This document shows, one piece after another, positions 33,602 through 45,776 of a stretch of 64,000 bases of DNA. How positions within the stretch are numbered: the first letter of the stretch is position 1; each line of letters begins with the position of its first letter. Source of the stretch: Thinopyrum elongatum. Taxonomy: Eukaryota > Streptophyta > Magnoliopsida > Poales > Poaceae. The notes beneath the pieces are model-generated. The model saw nothing but the letters and a program-made list of their open reading frames with translations, had not been told where the DNA came from and made no database searches. Location of the stretch: contig CM022299.1 of NCBI GenBank assembly GCA_011799875.1, positions 340,161,307 to 340,225,306 on the forward strand, given 5' to 3'. The translations under genes were made by a program, and so were the position numbers.

Positions 33602-35355
33602 TTGCCTATTGAAACTCTAGGAGGTCCTTCTCCACCGAAAGGTGATCCTGTGTTTGAATTAAAAAAATTGCCAGACACTTTGAAATATGCTTATCTTCAT
33701 GAGAAAAAGATTTATCCTCTTATTATTAGTGCTAACCTTTCAGAACATGAAGAAGAAAGATTATTGAAGGTTCTGAAGAAGCACCGAGCTGCCATTGGAT
33801 ATACTCTTGATGATTTAAAGGGCATTAGTCCCACTCTCTGTCAGCATAAAATTAATATGGAGCCTGATGCTAAACCCGTTGTTGATCACCAACGACGTTT
33901 AAATCCTAAAATGAAAGAAGTGGTAAGAACAGAAATACTGAAGCTTCTGGAAGCAGGTATAATCTATCCCATAGCTGATAGTAGATAGGTAAGTCCCGTT
34001 CATTGTGTCCCTAAAAAGGACGTATTACCATTGTTCCTAATGATAAGAATGAACTTATTCAACAAAGAATTGTCACTGGCTACAGAATGGTAATTGATTT
34101 TAGAAAACTAAATAAAGCTACTAGAAAAGATCATTACCCTCTGCCTTTTATTGATCAAATGTTAGAAAGACTATCAAAGCACACACATTTTTGCTTTCTT
34201 GATGGATATTCCGGTTTTTCTCAAATACCTGTCTGACAACCTGATCAAGAGAAAACCACCTTTGCTTGCCCTTTTGGAACTTATGCTTATAGACATATGC
34301 CTTTTGGTTTATGCAATGCACCTGCTACCTTTCAAAGATGTATGATTGCTATATTCTCTGATTTTTGTGAAAAGATTGTTGAGGTTTTCATGGATGATTT
34401 TTCCGTTTATGGAACTTCTTTTGATGATTGCTTAAGCAACCTTGATCGAGTTTTGCAGAGATGCGAGCAAACTAATCTCGTCTTGAATTGGGAGAAGTGC
34501 CACTTTATGGTTAATGAAGGTATTGTCTTGGGACATAAAATTTCTGAATGAGGTATTGAGGTGGATAAAGCTAAAGTTGATGCAATTGAGAAAATGCCAT
34601 GCCCTAAAGATATCAAAGGTATTCGTAGTTTCCTCGGTCATGCTGGTTTCTATAGGAGGTTTATTAAAGACTTATCTAAAATTTCTAGGCCTCTTACAAA
34701 TCTTTTACAAAAGGATGTTCCATTTGTTTTTGATGATGATTGTGTAGAAGCCTTTGAAACACTTAAGAAAGCCTTGATTTCTGCACCTATTGTTCGACCA
34801 CCTGATTGGAGCTTACCTTTTGAAATTATGTGTGATGCTAGTGATTATGCTGTTGGTGTTGTTCTAGGACAAAGAGTCGATAAGAAATTAAATGTTATTC
34901 ATTATGCTTGTAAAACTTTGGATAGTGCTCAACGAAATTATGCTACTACTGAAAAAGAATTTTTAGCAGTTGTGTTTGCTTGTGATAAATTTAGATCTTA
35001 CATTGTTGATTCTAAAGTGACTGTTCACACCGATCATGCTGTTATAAAATATCTTATGGAAAAGAAGGATGCTAAACCTAGACTTATTAGGTGGGTTCTT
35101 TTGCTACAAGAATTTGATTTACATATCACTGATAGAAAGGGAGCTGAGAACCCCGTGGCTGATAACTTGTCTAGGTTAGAAAATATTCTTGATGACCCAC
35201 AACCTATTAATGATAGTTTTCCTGATGAACAATTAGTTGCAATAAATGTTTCTCATAACACCCCTTGGTATGCTGACTATGCCAATTATATTGTTGCTAA
35301 ATATATACCACCTAGCTTCACATACCAACAAAAGAAAAAATCTTCTATGATTTAA
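33602..35355 (+). pseudogene. Athila-like reverse transcriptase and RNase H (multiple breaks)
   Basis: RT begins in frame at 33602 (primer-grip region EAGIIYPIADS, then a TAG at 33986). A frameshift near 34015-34025 moves it to a second frame carrying FLDGYSGFSQIP near 34197, a TGA near 34237, GTYAYRHMPFGLCNAPATFQRCM near 34280, and the catalytic FMDD at about 34390. A TGA at 34549-34551 replaces an expected Arg codon (CGA to TGA). RNase H follows ([13 protein letters not shown] near 34830, [11 protein letters not shown] near 34950, then [10 protein letters not shown] near 35027). A frameshift at the A-run near 35335 ends the frame. Confidence 0.85.
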
Positions 35356-35513
35356 AATATTACTTTTGGGATGACCCACATCTTTATAAAGAAGGAGTAG
35401 ATGGTATTATTATACGTTGTGTACCTGAGCATGAACAGGGACAAATCCTACGGAAATGTCACTCCGAAGCTTATGGAGGACAACATGCGGGAGATTGAAC
35501 TGCTCACAAGGTA

Positions 35514-36437
35514 TTGCAATCTGGTTTTTATTGGCCTACTCTCTTCAAGGATGCCCGTAAGTTTGTTTTATCTTGTGATGAATGTCAAAGAATTGGTAAT
35601 ATTGGTAAGCGTCAGGAAATGCCTATGAATTATTCTCTTGCTGTTGAACCATTTGATGTTTGGGGATTTGATTACATGGGACCTTTTCCTTCCTCTAATG
35701 GGTATACACATATTTTGGTTGCTGTTGATTATGTTACTAAGTGGGTATAAGCTATTCCAACTAGTAGTGCTGATCACACCACCTCTATTAAAATGCTTAA
35801 GCAATTCAATTTCCCAAGGTTTGGAGTCCCTAGATATTTAATGACTGATGGTGGTTCACATTTTATTCATGGTGCTTTCTGTAAAATGCTTGCTAAATAT
35901 GATGTTAACCATAGAATTGCATCACCTTATCACCCTCAGTCTAGTGGTCAAGTTGAACTTAGCAATAGAGAAATAAAATTAATATTACAAAAAACTGTCA
36001 ATAGGTCCCGAAAGAATTGGTCTACGAAGTTAGATGATGCACTTTGGGCTTATAGAACAACATATAAAAATCCTATGGGTATGTCTCCATATAAAATGGT
36101 TTATGGAAAAGCTTGTCATTTGCCTCTTGAGTTAGAACATAAAGCATATTGGGCAATTAAAGAACTCAACTATGATTTCAAACTTGCCGGTGAAAAGAGG
36201 TTATTTGATATTAGCTCACTAGATGAATGGAGAACACAAGCATATGAAAATGCCAAGTTATTTAAAAAAAAGTTAAAAGATGGCATGATAAAAGAATCCA
36301 AAAGCGTGAGTTCAAAGTTGGAGAATATGTTCTTTTGTACAACTCTTGTTTCAGATTCTTTGCAGAAAAACTCCTCTCCAAATGGGAAGGACCTTATGTT
36401 ATCGAGGAGGTTTATTGATCCGGAGCCATCAAGATAA
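35514..36437 (+). pseudogene. Athila-like integrase
   Basis: The zinc-finger end (FYWPTLFKDARKFVLSCDEC, near 35520-35580) is followed by the catalytic core: FDYMGPFPSS with the first Asp (about 35670), MTDGGSHF with the second (about 35845), and QVELSNRE with the Glu (about 35950). A TAA at 35748-35750 interrupts it (expected GTAGAA, found GTATAA), and a frameshift near 36290 breaks the C-terminal part, whose expected residues continue in other frames to about 36500. Confidence 0.82.
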
Positions 36438-36616
36438 ATAATGCCGAAGGTACTAACCCGAAGGTTGTTAATGGGCAACGAATAAAACATTATATCTCAG
36501 GTACGCCCATTAATGTTGAAAGCAATATTATCCAAACTATGACACAGGAAGGACACATAAAGGAAACCTTTCGGAACACTCCAGAATCGTGAAAAAAAGG
36601 AGGTACGTGATACGGT

Positions 36617-36847
36617 AAGTAAACGGACTCCGAAAAATCCGCAAAAATATTTTCTGTCCGTTTTGGAATATAACAAAAATTAGGAAAATAAGAAACAACC
36701 AGGAAGGCACCCCTGGTGGGCACAAGACACCAGGGCACGCCTGGCAAGCCAGGCAAGCCCAGGTGGGTTGTGCCCACCTCGGGTACCTTTCGGACTCCGT
36801 TTTTCTTCCGTTTACTTCTTTCCCAAGATAAAAAAAATCTTTATATA
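36617..36847 (+). promoter_or_regulatory. Internal hairpin and TATA module upstream of the coiled-coil ORF
   Basis: An outer 11-bp inverted repeat, AAGTAAACGGA (36617-36627) and TCCGTTTACTT (36807-36817), encloses an inner one, GGTGGGCACAA (36716-36726) and TTGTGCCCACC (36768-36778). The inner part shares the CCCAGGTGGGTTGTGCCC type words of the LTR hairpins. TATATA lies at 36842-36847 and an ORF starts at 36929. Promoter function is inferred from resemblance to the LTR promoters. Confidence 0.5.
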
Positions 36848-36928
36848 CCCCCCGAACCTACTGACCGCCGTATCACGGAGAAATCCTCTGTTTTCTTTTC
36901 TCGTTGTTTTCCTGACATATCTGAAAAT

Positions 36929-37351
36929 ATGTCATCCCAAGACTCGGAGGGTGAGAGCTATGTTGCTGATTATATCGCAAACCCCAAGGTTTATGGGGAT
37001 GTGGAACACTATAGCTGGACTTTGGAGGAAGAAGAAGACTATGACGCTAAAAGGGAGGAGGAGACAAGCTCAGATGAGGCTGAAGTTCCATTGCCTCAAC
37101 CTGGGGACATGCACGTGGAATTCAAGAAATCAAGTCTCCCCAGCAAAGCAAAGAAACCTAAGGTCCAGTTTATCCCTTTTAGTCTCTTGTAGGAAAACAA
37201 GCAAGAATTATGCAAAAGGATAGTAGAGCTCGAGCAGGAGATCGGTGATTTAAAGGAGGAAAATTCTGTCCTCAAGCGTAAGCTAAGGAAGAAAGACAAA
37301 CCCTCTACTTCATCACCAACACCTCCTTCTTCTTCACCAAAGGAAAATTGA
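36929..37351 (+). pseudogene. Small acidic coiled-coil ORF between integrase and 3' LTR
   Basis: An ATG at 36929 opens a 141-codon frame with one TAG at 37190-37192. The N-terminal two thirds are acidic (EEEEDYDAKREEE), then a basic patch. After the TAG, about 35 residues form a leucine-heptad coiled coil (ELCKRIVELEQEIGDLKEEN), ending in a Ser/Pro tail. This position is where Athila relatives carry an env-like ORF, but I see no signal peptide or membrane segment. I do not recognise a function. Confidence 0.5.
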
Positions 37352-38934
37352 GTAATCAGGTATGGGCACTCCCCTTGGCTTGTGCCAAGCTTGGGGGAGG
37401 TGCCCCAGTATCGTATCACCTCCACTATCTTTTGCCTTTACTTATCTTAGTTCGATCCATAGTTATCTTTTGCTTTAGATGAATAAAAGTTTAGTTCAAT
37501 CCTTTCTTTTCGAGTGTTTGCTTAGTGATCTATCTTTGTAATCGTGTGCAAGATATATATAATAAAGTTTAGTTTGAGTTTTATTTTCTTTACTTTCATG
37601 TTCAATAAAAAGAAAGGAAATAAATGAAAAAGATCATATGCTAATTTTATGGTAAGTAATGACATCACATAAGAAAGAGTATAAGTAGAAATTTTTATTG
37701 GAGATTGACAAACATAGCATTGGTCAATGATGTTCATGAAAGAATTAATAAGGGAAGAGAATATTCACATGCAAATATACTATCTTGGACATCTTTTGTG
37801 ATTATCAGCCCCCATCAAAATATTACAAGCCAAAATTGTTGATGTTGGACAAGGAAGACAACGTAATGATTTATGTTTGTTCATATTCACATAGAAGTTA
37901 TATTGTCATAGATCCTTTAACATGTGGTGCTTGCCCCCCATCTTTGCTAGCCAAAAATTCCGCACTAAGTAGAGATACTACTTGTGTATCCAAAAACCTT
38001 TTAACCCAAATCTTATTTTGAGAGTCCACCATACCTACCTATGGATTGAGTAAGATCCTTCAAGTAAGTCATCATCGGTGCAAATAGGGCAATAAAAATT
38101 GCTTCTAAAAGTGTTGGATCATTTAGTGTAAGAGAAAATTGAGCGTTGTACGAACTTGTGATGGCAAAGAATAAAAGCGACAGACTGCATAAAGGTTGCT
38201 ATCACAAGGGGCAATATAACGTGACGTTCTTTTGCACTAAGAGATTGAGCATACAAACAAATAAGCGCATGTCAACCTCCACTTTCCTCTGCGAAGGGCC
38301 TATCTTTTACTTTTATGTATTTTCTTTTATGCAAGAGTCAAAGTTCTTCTCTCTATTCCTTTTTATTTTCTCTTTTGGCAAGCATCATGTGGTGAGGAAA
38401 GATCTAGGCACATATATCTAGTTGGATATGATTACCATGAGTTATTATTGTTGACATCACCCTCGAGGTGAGTATGTTGGAAGGAGAATCTATAAGCCCC
38501 TATCTTTCTATGTGTCCGGTTGAAACGTTTTGCTCATGTGTATGCGGTGAGTGTTAGCAATCATAGAATTCTATATGATGGTTGAGTATGTGGACTTGCC
38601 AAAAAGGCTCTGATACATGACCCTTCCTGAAAAGATGATGAATTGTAGTTGCAAAGTTGACTGAGAACATAGTTTGTTGGTTTTCAATAGAGTTTATGCT
38701 TTATACTTCGATGTTGTGATGAATTGTTACTTATTCATGAGAAGTTTATGATAAAAGTTATGTGATAAAGTTCTATGTTAAAGGTTGTTGCTGTTATAAT
38801 AATATACATGATGCTTTTATGTCCGTATTTTGTTTTTATCGACACCTCTCTCTCTAAGCATGTGGACATGTTTTTTGATTTCGGTTTTCGCTTGAGGACA
38901 AGCGAGGTCTAAGCTTGAGGGAATTGATACGTCC
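37352..38934 (+). other. Long 3' untranslated region of the Athila-like element
   Basis: About 1.6 kb of AT-rich DNA without a credible frame. It ends in the purine-rich AAGCTTGAGGGAAT, the likely polypurine tract, immediately before the 3' LTR. Confidence 0.7.
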
Positions 38935-40442
38935 ATTTTGCATCATGTTTTCCTACTGTTATTTATGATGTTTTTAGGGATAATAATGCTTTTTGGAGTA
39001 ATTCTAATGCCTTTTCTCTCATAATATGCAAGGTTCACACAAAGAGGGAGAATTCTGGCAGCTAGAAATCTGGACCTGAAAAAGCTACGTCAGGCTACCT
39101 ATTCTGCACAACTCCAAATGAGCTGAAACTTCACGAGGAATTTTTATGGAATAAATAAGAATTATTGGAGCAAATAACTACCAGAGGGAGCCCACCAGGT
39201 GGGCACAACCCACCTGGGCACGCCAGGGAGCCCAGGCGCGCCCTGGTGGGTTGTGCCCTCCTCGGCCCACCTCCGGTGCCCCTCTTCTGGTATATAAGTC
39301 ATTTTGACCTAGAAAAAATGGGGAGAGGACTTTCAGGATGAAGCGCCGCCGTCTCGAGGCGGAACTTGGACAGGAGCACTTTTGCCCTCTGGCGGAGCGA
39401 TTTCGTCGGGGGAACTTCCCTCCCGGAGGGGGAAATCATCGTCATCATCATCACCAACAACTCTCCCATCTTGGGGAGGGCAATCTCCATCAACATCTTC
39501 AACAACACCATCTCCTCTCAAACCCTAGTTCATCTCTTGTGTTCAATCTTTGTACCGGAACTATAGATTGGTACTTGTGGGTGACTAGTAGTGTTGATTA
39601 CATCTTGTAGTTGATTACTATATGGTTTATTTGGTGGAAGATTATATGTTCAGATCCATTATGCTATTTAATACCCCTCTGATCTTGAGCATGATTATCA
39701 TTAGTGAGTAGTTACTTTTGTTCTTGAGGTCACGGGAGAAATCTTGTTGCAAGTAATCATGTGAACTTGATATGTGTTCGATATTTTGATGATATGTATG
39801 TTGTGATTCCCTTAGTGGTGTCATGTGAACGTCGACTACATGACACTTCACCATATTTGGGCCTAAGGGAATGCATTGTGGAGTAGTTATTAGATGATGG
39901 GTTGCGAGAGTGACAGAAGCTTAAACCCTAGTTTATGCGCTATTCCCTAAGGGACTGATTTGGATCCAAAAGTTTAATGCTATGGTTAGATTTATTCTTA
40001 ATACTTTTCTCGTAGTTGCGGATGCTTGCGAGGGGGTTAATCATAAGTAGGAGGTTTGTTCAAGTAAGAACATCACCTAAGCACCGGTCCACCCACATAT
40101 CAAATTATCCAAGTAGCGAACACAAATCAAACCAACATGATGAAAATGACGATATGAAATTCCCGTGTACCCTCAAGAACGCTTTGCTTATCATAAGAGA
40201 CCGTTTTGGCCTGTCCTTTTCCTCAAAAGGATTGGGCTACCTTGCTGCACTTTTATTACCATTACCGTTACTTGCTCGTTACAAATTATCTTGCTACCAA
40301 ACTACTCATTACTTGTAATTTCAGTGCTTGCAGACATTACCTTGCTGAAAACCGCTTGTCATTTCCTTCTGCTCCTTGTTGGGTTCGACACTCTTACTTA
40401 TTGAAAGGACTATGATTGATCCCCTATACTTGTGGGTCGTCA
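38935..40442 (+). repeat. 3' LTR of the Athila-like element
   Basis: Starts TGATACGTCCATTTTGCATC, ends TTGTGGGTCGTCA, followed by the TCAAT target duplication. Hairpin at 39201-39258 and TATA at 39291-39296. Confidence 0.92.
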
Positions 40443-41806
40443 TCAATCCCCTTGAACTCGTTACTTGCAAGGATCAAATCTTGTAGTGGTAGATAGATAA
40501 ATTGCAAAACAAAATAAATGAAATAAAATTGCAGCAAAGGTATTTGGACTTTATAATACGATAAAAGTAGACCCGGGGGCCACAGTTTTCACTAGAGGCT
40601 TCTCTCTCAAACACAAACCATACGATGGGTAAACAAATTACTGTTGGGCAACTGATAGAAAATCGCATAGTTACGGCGATATTCAAGGTAATGATCATGT
40701 ATATAGGCATCATGTCCGAGACAAGTAGACCGGCTCCTGCCTGCATCTACTACTATTACTCCACTAGTCGACCGCTATCCAGCATGCATCTATGGTATTA
40801 AGTTCATAAAAAACGGAGTAACACCTCAAGCAAGATGACATGCTGTAGACAAAGTAAACCCTATCAATATGAATAAACCCCATCGTTTTACCCTTAATGG
40901 CAAAAAAACAATTACGTGTCTTGTCCCCTTCTGTCACTGGGATATAGAGCACCGCAAGATTGAACCCATTACAAAGCACCTCTCCCACTGAAAATAAATC
41001 AATCTAGTTGGCCAAACCAAACAGATAGATCGGAGAGAAATATAAAACAATAACAATCATGCATAATAAAGTTTAGAAAAGACTCAATTTCTTCTCATGA
41101 ATATTTAGATCATAAACCCATAATTCATCGGATCCCAACAAACACACCGCAAAAGAAGATTACATCAGATAGAACTCCAAGAACACTGAGGAGAACATTG
41201 TATTGAAGATCAAAGAGAGAGAAGCCATCTAGCTACTAGCTATGGACCCGTAGGTCTGTGGTGAACTACTCACGCATCATAGGAAGGCAACAACGATGAT
41301 GTAGAAGCCCTCCATGATTGATTCCCCCTCTGACAAAGTACCAGAAAAGGCCTCCAGATGGGATCGTGGAAGAGCAGAAGCTTGCTGTGGCGGAAAAAGT
41401 GTTTCGGGTGGCTCTCTGTTGGTTTAGGAATATTTGTGAATTTATAGAGGTGGAATTAGGTCAAGGGATGCTACGGGGGGGCCTCAAGCTCGGGGGACGT
41501 GCCTACCCCCCTAGGGCGTGCCCTGTGAGCTTTTGGCTCTCCAGTAGCTCTTCTAGCCTCCTCCCGAATCTTCTAGGGTCCCTTCTGGTCCAGAAAAAAT
41601 CATCGTAAAATTTCATCGCATTTGGACTTTGTTTGGTACTAATTTTCTGAAAAGCCAAAAACAAGAAAAAAACAGGAACTGACACTGGGCACTGGGTTAA
41701 TAGGTTAGTCCCAAAAATGATATAAAGTAGCATATAAAGCATCCAAGATTGATAATATAATAGCATGGAACAATAAAAAAATTATAGATATGTCGGAGAC
41801 GTATTA

Positions 41807-42918
41807 TATAGCAGTTGAACACACAGGGAATAGCCGTCCACAAGCCGGTGGATGCGTATACCAGCTCATACCTACCAACACAGACACCCAGTGCAGAAAT
41901 TAATGGTGTTATACACGTGTCCCGCAATCCACACCAATGCTTCCTGCCTCTACCCCCATCGGTTTCCCACCACCAGCAAGTGACTAGCTCTATATGACCC
42001 AGGCGGCAACGCACCGTAGCGACACTATGCACAGATCTAGTACACACCCATATACCATTAATTATTCCAAGCATGCCAGGCAACCAAAGCTTGTCGGCCC
42101 CTTCATGGATTACATCTTCGATGAGGAGAATGAGCCGGAGCAGGTTGAAGAGCAAGAGCTTCGTTGGCCGGTGCAGGCGCCATGGCCCATCGATAGCGAT
42201 ATTGTCGTGCCGTTCCTTGGGCGCACAATGGACGTATTGTAGAGGAAGTGGGAAGAGTAGTTTGCCATCTATAGTGCAAAAGATCGAGAGATGCTAGGCG
42301 GCGTGATCGGCGACCCACCCGAAGAGCCGCCGTCATCGATGCTCATCGAGAGCCTGATGCCCCGCCAGGAATGGGCTGCGATTCAGTTATGAGATAGCCT
42401 GTCCGCCGCCTCATCATTGCTGCCAGCGGCCGTGCCATCCTCGATCCCGACAATGTGGTGTCCAGGATCGAGCGCCTCATTGGCGGAGTTGACATGCCCG
42501 ACGAAATAGAACAACACCAACGTAATATCTTGGGGATGCAGGTCATGGATGGAATTTGCTACCAGTGGAGAGACATGAAGATGGAGTAGTTCTGCGGGCA
42601 TGTCATGCATGTGATTGCCTGCTGTCAAGATCTACTGGACGAGGCCCAGCAGCCCCAAGCGCCTCCCAGCGCCAACAACTCCGTAGGCAGAGACGGGTAC
42701 AGTGGCCGCGGGTCCGGACACTCGAAATGAACGGCCGCAAGGGTGCTATGTTGATCATGGAGTCCGAGAAGACCGGCGTCGGAAGGCCGCCAACGCAGCC
42801 TTTTAGCCTATATTTTATCATAATTGTATGGAAATGTTGCTTATTGACATTTTAAGTCACTAATCATATGTAGGCCGTGGAGGCGATGAAGAAGGAGATG
42901 GAGGAACTCCGCGCCCAG
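41807..42918 (+). pseudogene. Unrecognised gene family copy 1, split by a solo LTR
   Basis: This continues CACTA-like copy A after the solo LTR. A frame at 41994-42242 contains an acidic stretch (FMDYIFDEENEPEQVEEQE), then several stops. Related DNA occurs at 49255-49740 (shared words GAGGAGAATGAG and CGCCAGGAATGGGC). A possible 3' exon after ATATGTAG (ends about 42857) reads AVEAMKKEMEELRAQ, almost the same as the end of the intact ORF at 46303-46890. The solo LTR inserted within the CCCAG that encodes its last residues. Sequence after the LTR (44480-44559, 45769-45860) matches the 3' flank of copy 2. No known domain. Confidence 0.45.
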
Positions 42919-44474
42919 TGCTACTTGTGAGTTGCGTTGGGATTTCCTCGAAGAGGAGAGGATGATGCAGTACAATGGAGATAAGTATTTGCCCCAGTTA
43001 AGAACCAAGGTTATCAATCCAGTAGGAGAACCACTCAGAACCTCGTTAGCAGCACGTACACACACAAAAGCAAATACTTGCACCCAACGCGATCAAGGGG
43101 GTTGTCAATCCCCTTGGCGGTTATTTGCAAGGATCAAATCTCATAGAGGTAGATAGATAAAATAAATTGCAAAATAAAATAATAGTAATGAAATTGCAGC
43201 AAGGTATTTTTGGATTTTATATATGATAAAAGTAGACCCGGGGCCATAGTTTTCACTCGAGACTTCACTCTCGAACACAAACCATACGGTGGGTAAACAA
43301 ATTACTGTTGGGCAATTGATAGAAAAGCGCATAGTTATGACGATATTCAAGGCAATGATCATGTATATAGGCATCACGTCCAAGACAAGTAGACCGGATC
43401 CTGCCTGCATCTACTACTATTACTCCACCCATCGACCGCTATCCAGCATGCATCTAGGGCATTAAGTTAATAAAAGCAGAATAACACCTTAAGCAAGATG
43501 ACATGATGTAGACAAAGTAAATCCAACCAATATGAATAAACCCCGTCATTTTCCCCTTAATGGTAACAATACAAATATGTGTGTTGTCCCCTACTATGTC
43601 ACTGGGATATAGAGCACCGCAAGATTGAGCCCATTACAAAGCACCTCTCCCGTTGCAAGATAAATCAATCTAGTTGGCCAAACCAAATGGATAGATTGGA
43701 GAGAAATACGAAGCTATAATAAGCATGCATAAAAGAATTCAGAAAGACTCAAATACTTCTCATGAATAATCTGATCATAAACCCACAATTCATCGGATCC
43801 CAACAAACACACTACAAAAGAAGATTACATCGGATAGAACTCCAAGAACATCGAGGAGAACATTGTATTGCAGATCAAAGAGATAGAAGAAGCCATCTAG
43901 CTACTGGCTATGGACCCGTAGGTCTGTGGTGAACTACTTACGCATCATCAGAAGGGTAACAAGGTTGATGTAGAAGCCCTCCGTGATCGATTCCCCCTCC
44001 GACAGAGTACCGGAAAAGGCCTCTAGATGGGATCACAGAAGAACAGAGACTTGCGATGGCGGAAACAGTATTTTGGGTGTCTCTCTGTTGGTTTCCCGAT
44101 TTTAGAGAATTTATGGAGGTGGAATCAGGTTAGACGGAGCCACGAGGGGCCCACAAGGCATCATGGCGGGGCTACCCCCCTGGGCGCGCCCTGTTACCTT
44201 GTCCTCTCCTCGTTTGCCTTCTGGTATCCTCCTGAAGCTTCTAGGGTCTCTCTTGTCTAGAAAAAAATCGCCAAAAATTTTCTTAGCATTTGGACTTCGT
44301 TTGGTACTGATTTCCTGGAAAACCAAAAACAGACAAAAAACAACAACTGGCACTTGGCACTGGATTAATAGGTTAGTCCCAAAAAATGATATATAATTGC
44401 ATATAAAACATCCAAGATTGACACTATAATAGTAGGGAACAATAAACAATTATAGATACGTTGGAGACGTATCA
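42919..44474 (-). repeat. Second solo LTR of the TGATACGTCTCC family
   Basis: On the minus strand it starts TGATACGTCTCCAACG at 44474 and ends AACTCACAAGTAGCA at 42919 (1556 bp). The target duplication CCCAG is perfect (42914-42918 and 44475-44479). No internal region is present. It is the same family as the solo LTR at 30070-41806 and the 5' LTR at 61227. Confidence 0.92.
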
Positions 44475-44559
44475 CCCAGCAACCCATCAAGAAGTAGAGA
44501 GCAATGACCCATATCGTTGTCTGCATCTTCCTTCTTCTCTTGCCCCTGTGTCTTTTGGG

Positions 44560-45768
44560 TAGGGCCGTCCATGGGCCTGTGCGGGCTGTGCGACCGCACA
44601 GGGACCCCAAATTTTAGGGGGCCCGAGTTTTGGTCCAGGTTATATTTACTAGTTAGATTTTTCCTTCTGTTTGCACTGTTTTGGGCCTACCGGCCTGGTC
44701 TGATCGCCTGACAGTGTCTTCCGAGCTCCCCCTTCCTCTCGATCAATTGCATGGGCCGAGCCTCCCCCAAATCTGTCTCGAACTCCCAATCAGGCCCTGC
44801 TCTCGATTAGTTACCTCGTCATCTTCTCAAAAAAAAGTTACCTCGTCCCTTCGTTTCCAGTCTTCCCATGTCCCCCCACTCGATCAAATCTGATCAGCAT
44901 CGACGCCTTAACCTAATTTTTTTAGCGTCATCGTCCTACTCCCTCCTACCTCCCCTGTGGTTTTCCCCCGCCAGATTCAGATCAGAGACACGCCTCCTCC
45001 GCTACTTGTTCCAACTTGGGCAATTAGTTATGCTCTAATGGCCGCTACTGATGCCTTTGATGGCCTACTCATGCTGTATCACAATCCAGTGAGTTTGCCA
45101 CCACTCAATTATACTAAAGGTACTCATCCTGGTAACTTTTTGTTTGATGTGGTGAGGTCTTAATAATTAATAATAGTTACGTGTGATTAGATGAGCAGTA
45201 CTGATCCAATTTATCATTTTTTATATCAGCTATACTTTTCTATGAAAAGTGAAGATAAAGAGTAGAAGAAATTTCTTTCCAAATCACTTGCTACAATTCT
45301 TGACCTTAGCGCTGAAATTTTGGATTTAGCCGATTGTTAACTCATGCATATCTTGTAAGTACCATATAGATAGATTAAATCGATAGTTGTCAAACATGAA
45401 TTGATCTGCTGGCCAGCGATCATGTTCTTTAATTTAGGCATCTTCGAATCAGTCCATGACCATCAGGTGTACAAGCCAAAGCAAATTATTTGAGGCTATT
45501 TTTTATGTTTAATAATTTAATGTCTAATGAGTACAGGGTATATGTGTTCTCGTGTTAATTATAGATCTATGTATGTCAATTGCTCTGGGGTCGCATTGTT
45601 TGGGGAAGGTAGTTGTCATATTTGTTTTTAGGAATATGGTAGTGAAAATAGCACATAATTAAAGTTATATAACTTAAGTGAGAGTATACTTTCATAATAA
45701 GAAACTTTTAGATTTTAGGGGCCCATTTGCATTTCGCACCGGGCCCCGAATTTCTGGAGATGGCCCTG
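44560..45768. mobile_element. Non-autonomous hAT-like element
   Basis: Ends TAGGGCCGTCC and, at the other side as complement, CAGGGCCATCT. The flanks CTTTTGGG (44552-44559) and CTTTTGTG (45769-45776) match in 7 of 8 bases, which fits a hAT 8-bp target duplication. The paralogous sequence near 46955-46985 lacks the insertion. The 1.2-kb interior has no transposase. Confidence 0.75.
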
Positions 45769-45776
45769 CTTTTGTG

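Larger units (their letters stand above)
30246..40442 (+). mobile_element. Complete Athila-like Ty3/gypsy retrotransposon with two LTRs
   Basis: The 10197-bp element is flanked by a perfect 5-bp target duplication, TCAAT (30241-30245 and 40443-40447). LTRs are 30246-31762 and 38935-40442. Internal order is primer-binding site, gag, protease, RT, RNase H, integrase, small coiled-coil ORF, long 3' untranslated region. The two LTRs are very similar, with a few dozen visible differences. Frames are broken in several places, so it is complete in structure but not autonomous now. Confidence 0.92.
30070..41806 (-). repeat. Solo LTR (gypsy, TGATACGTCTCC family), interrupted by an Athila-like element
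   Basis: On the minus strand the LTR starts at 41806 (TAATACGTCTCCGAC, first bases mutated from TGATACG) and ends CAAGTAGCA at 30070. A perfect 5-bp target duplication, TATAG, flanks it (30065-30069 and 41807-41811). Removing the nested element and its own duplication leaves about 1535 bp. No internal region is present, so it is a solo LTR made by recombination between the two LTRs of a former complete element. Confidence 0.9.

Noticed and set aside
42556..42855. 99-residue frame before the second solo LTR
   Set aside because: No motif and it crosses a likely exon end; kept only as part of gene copy 1.
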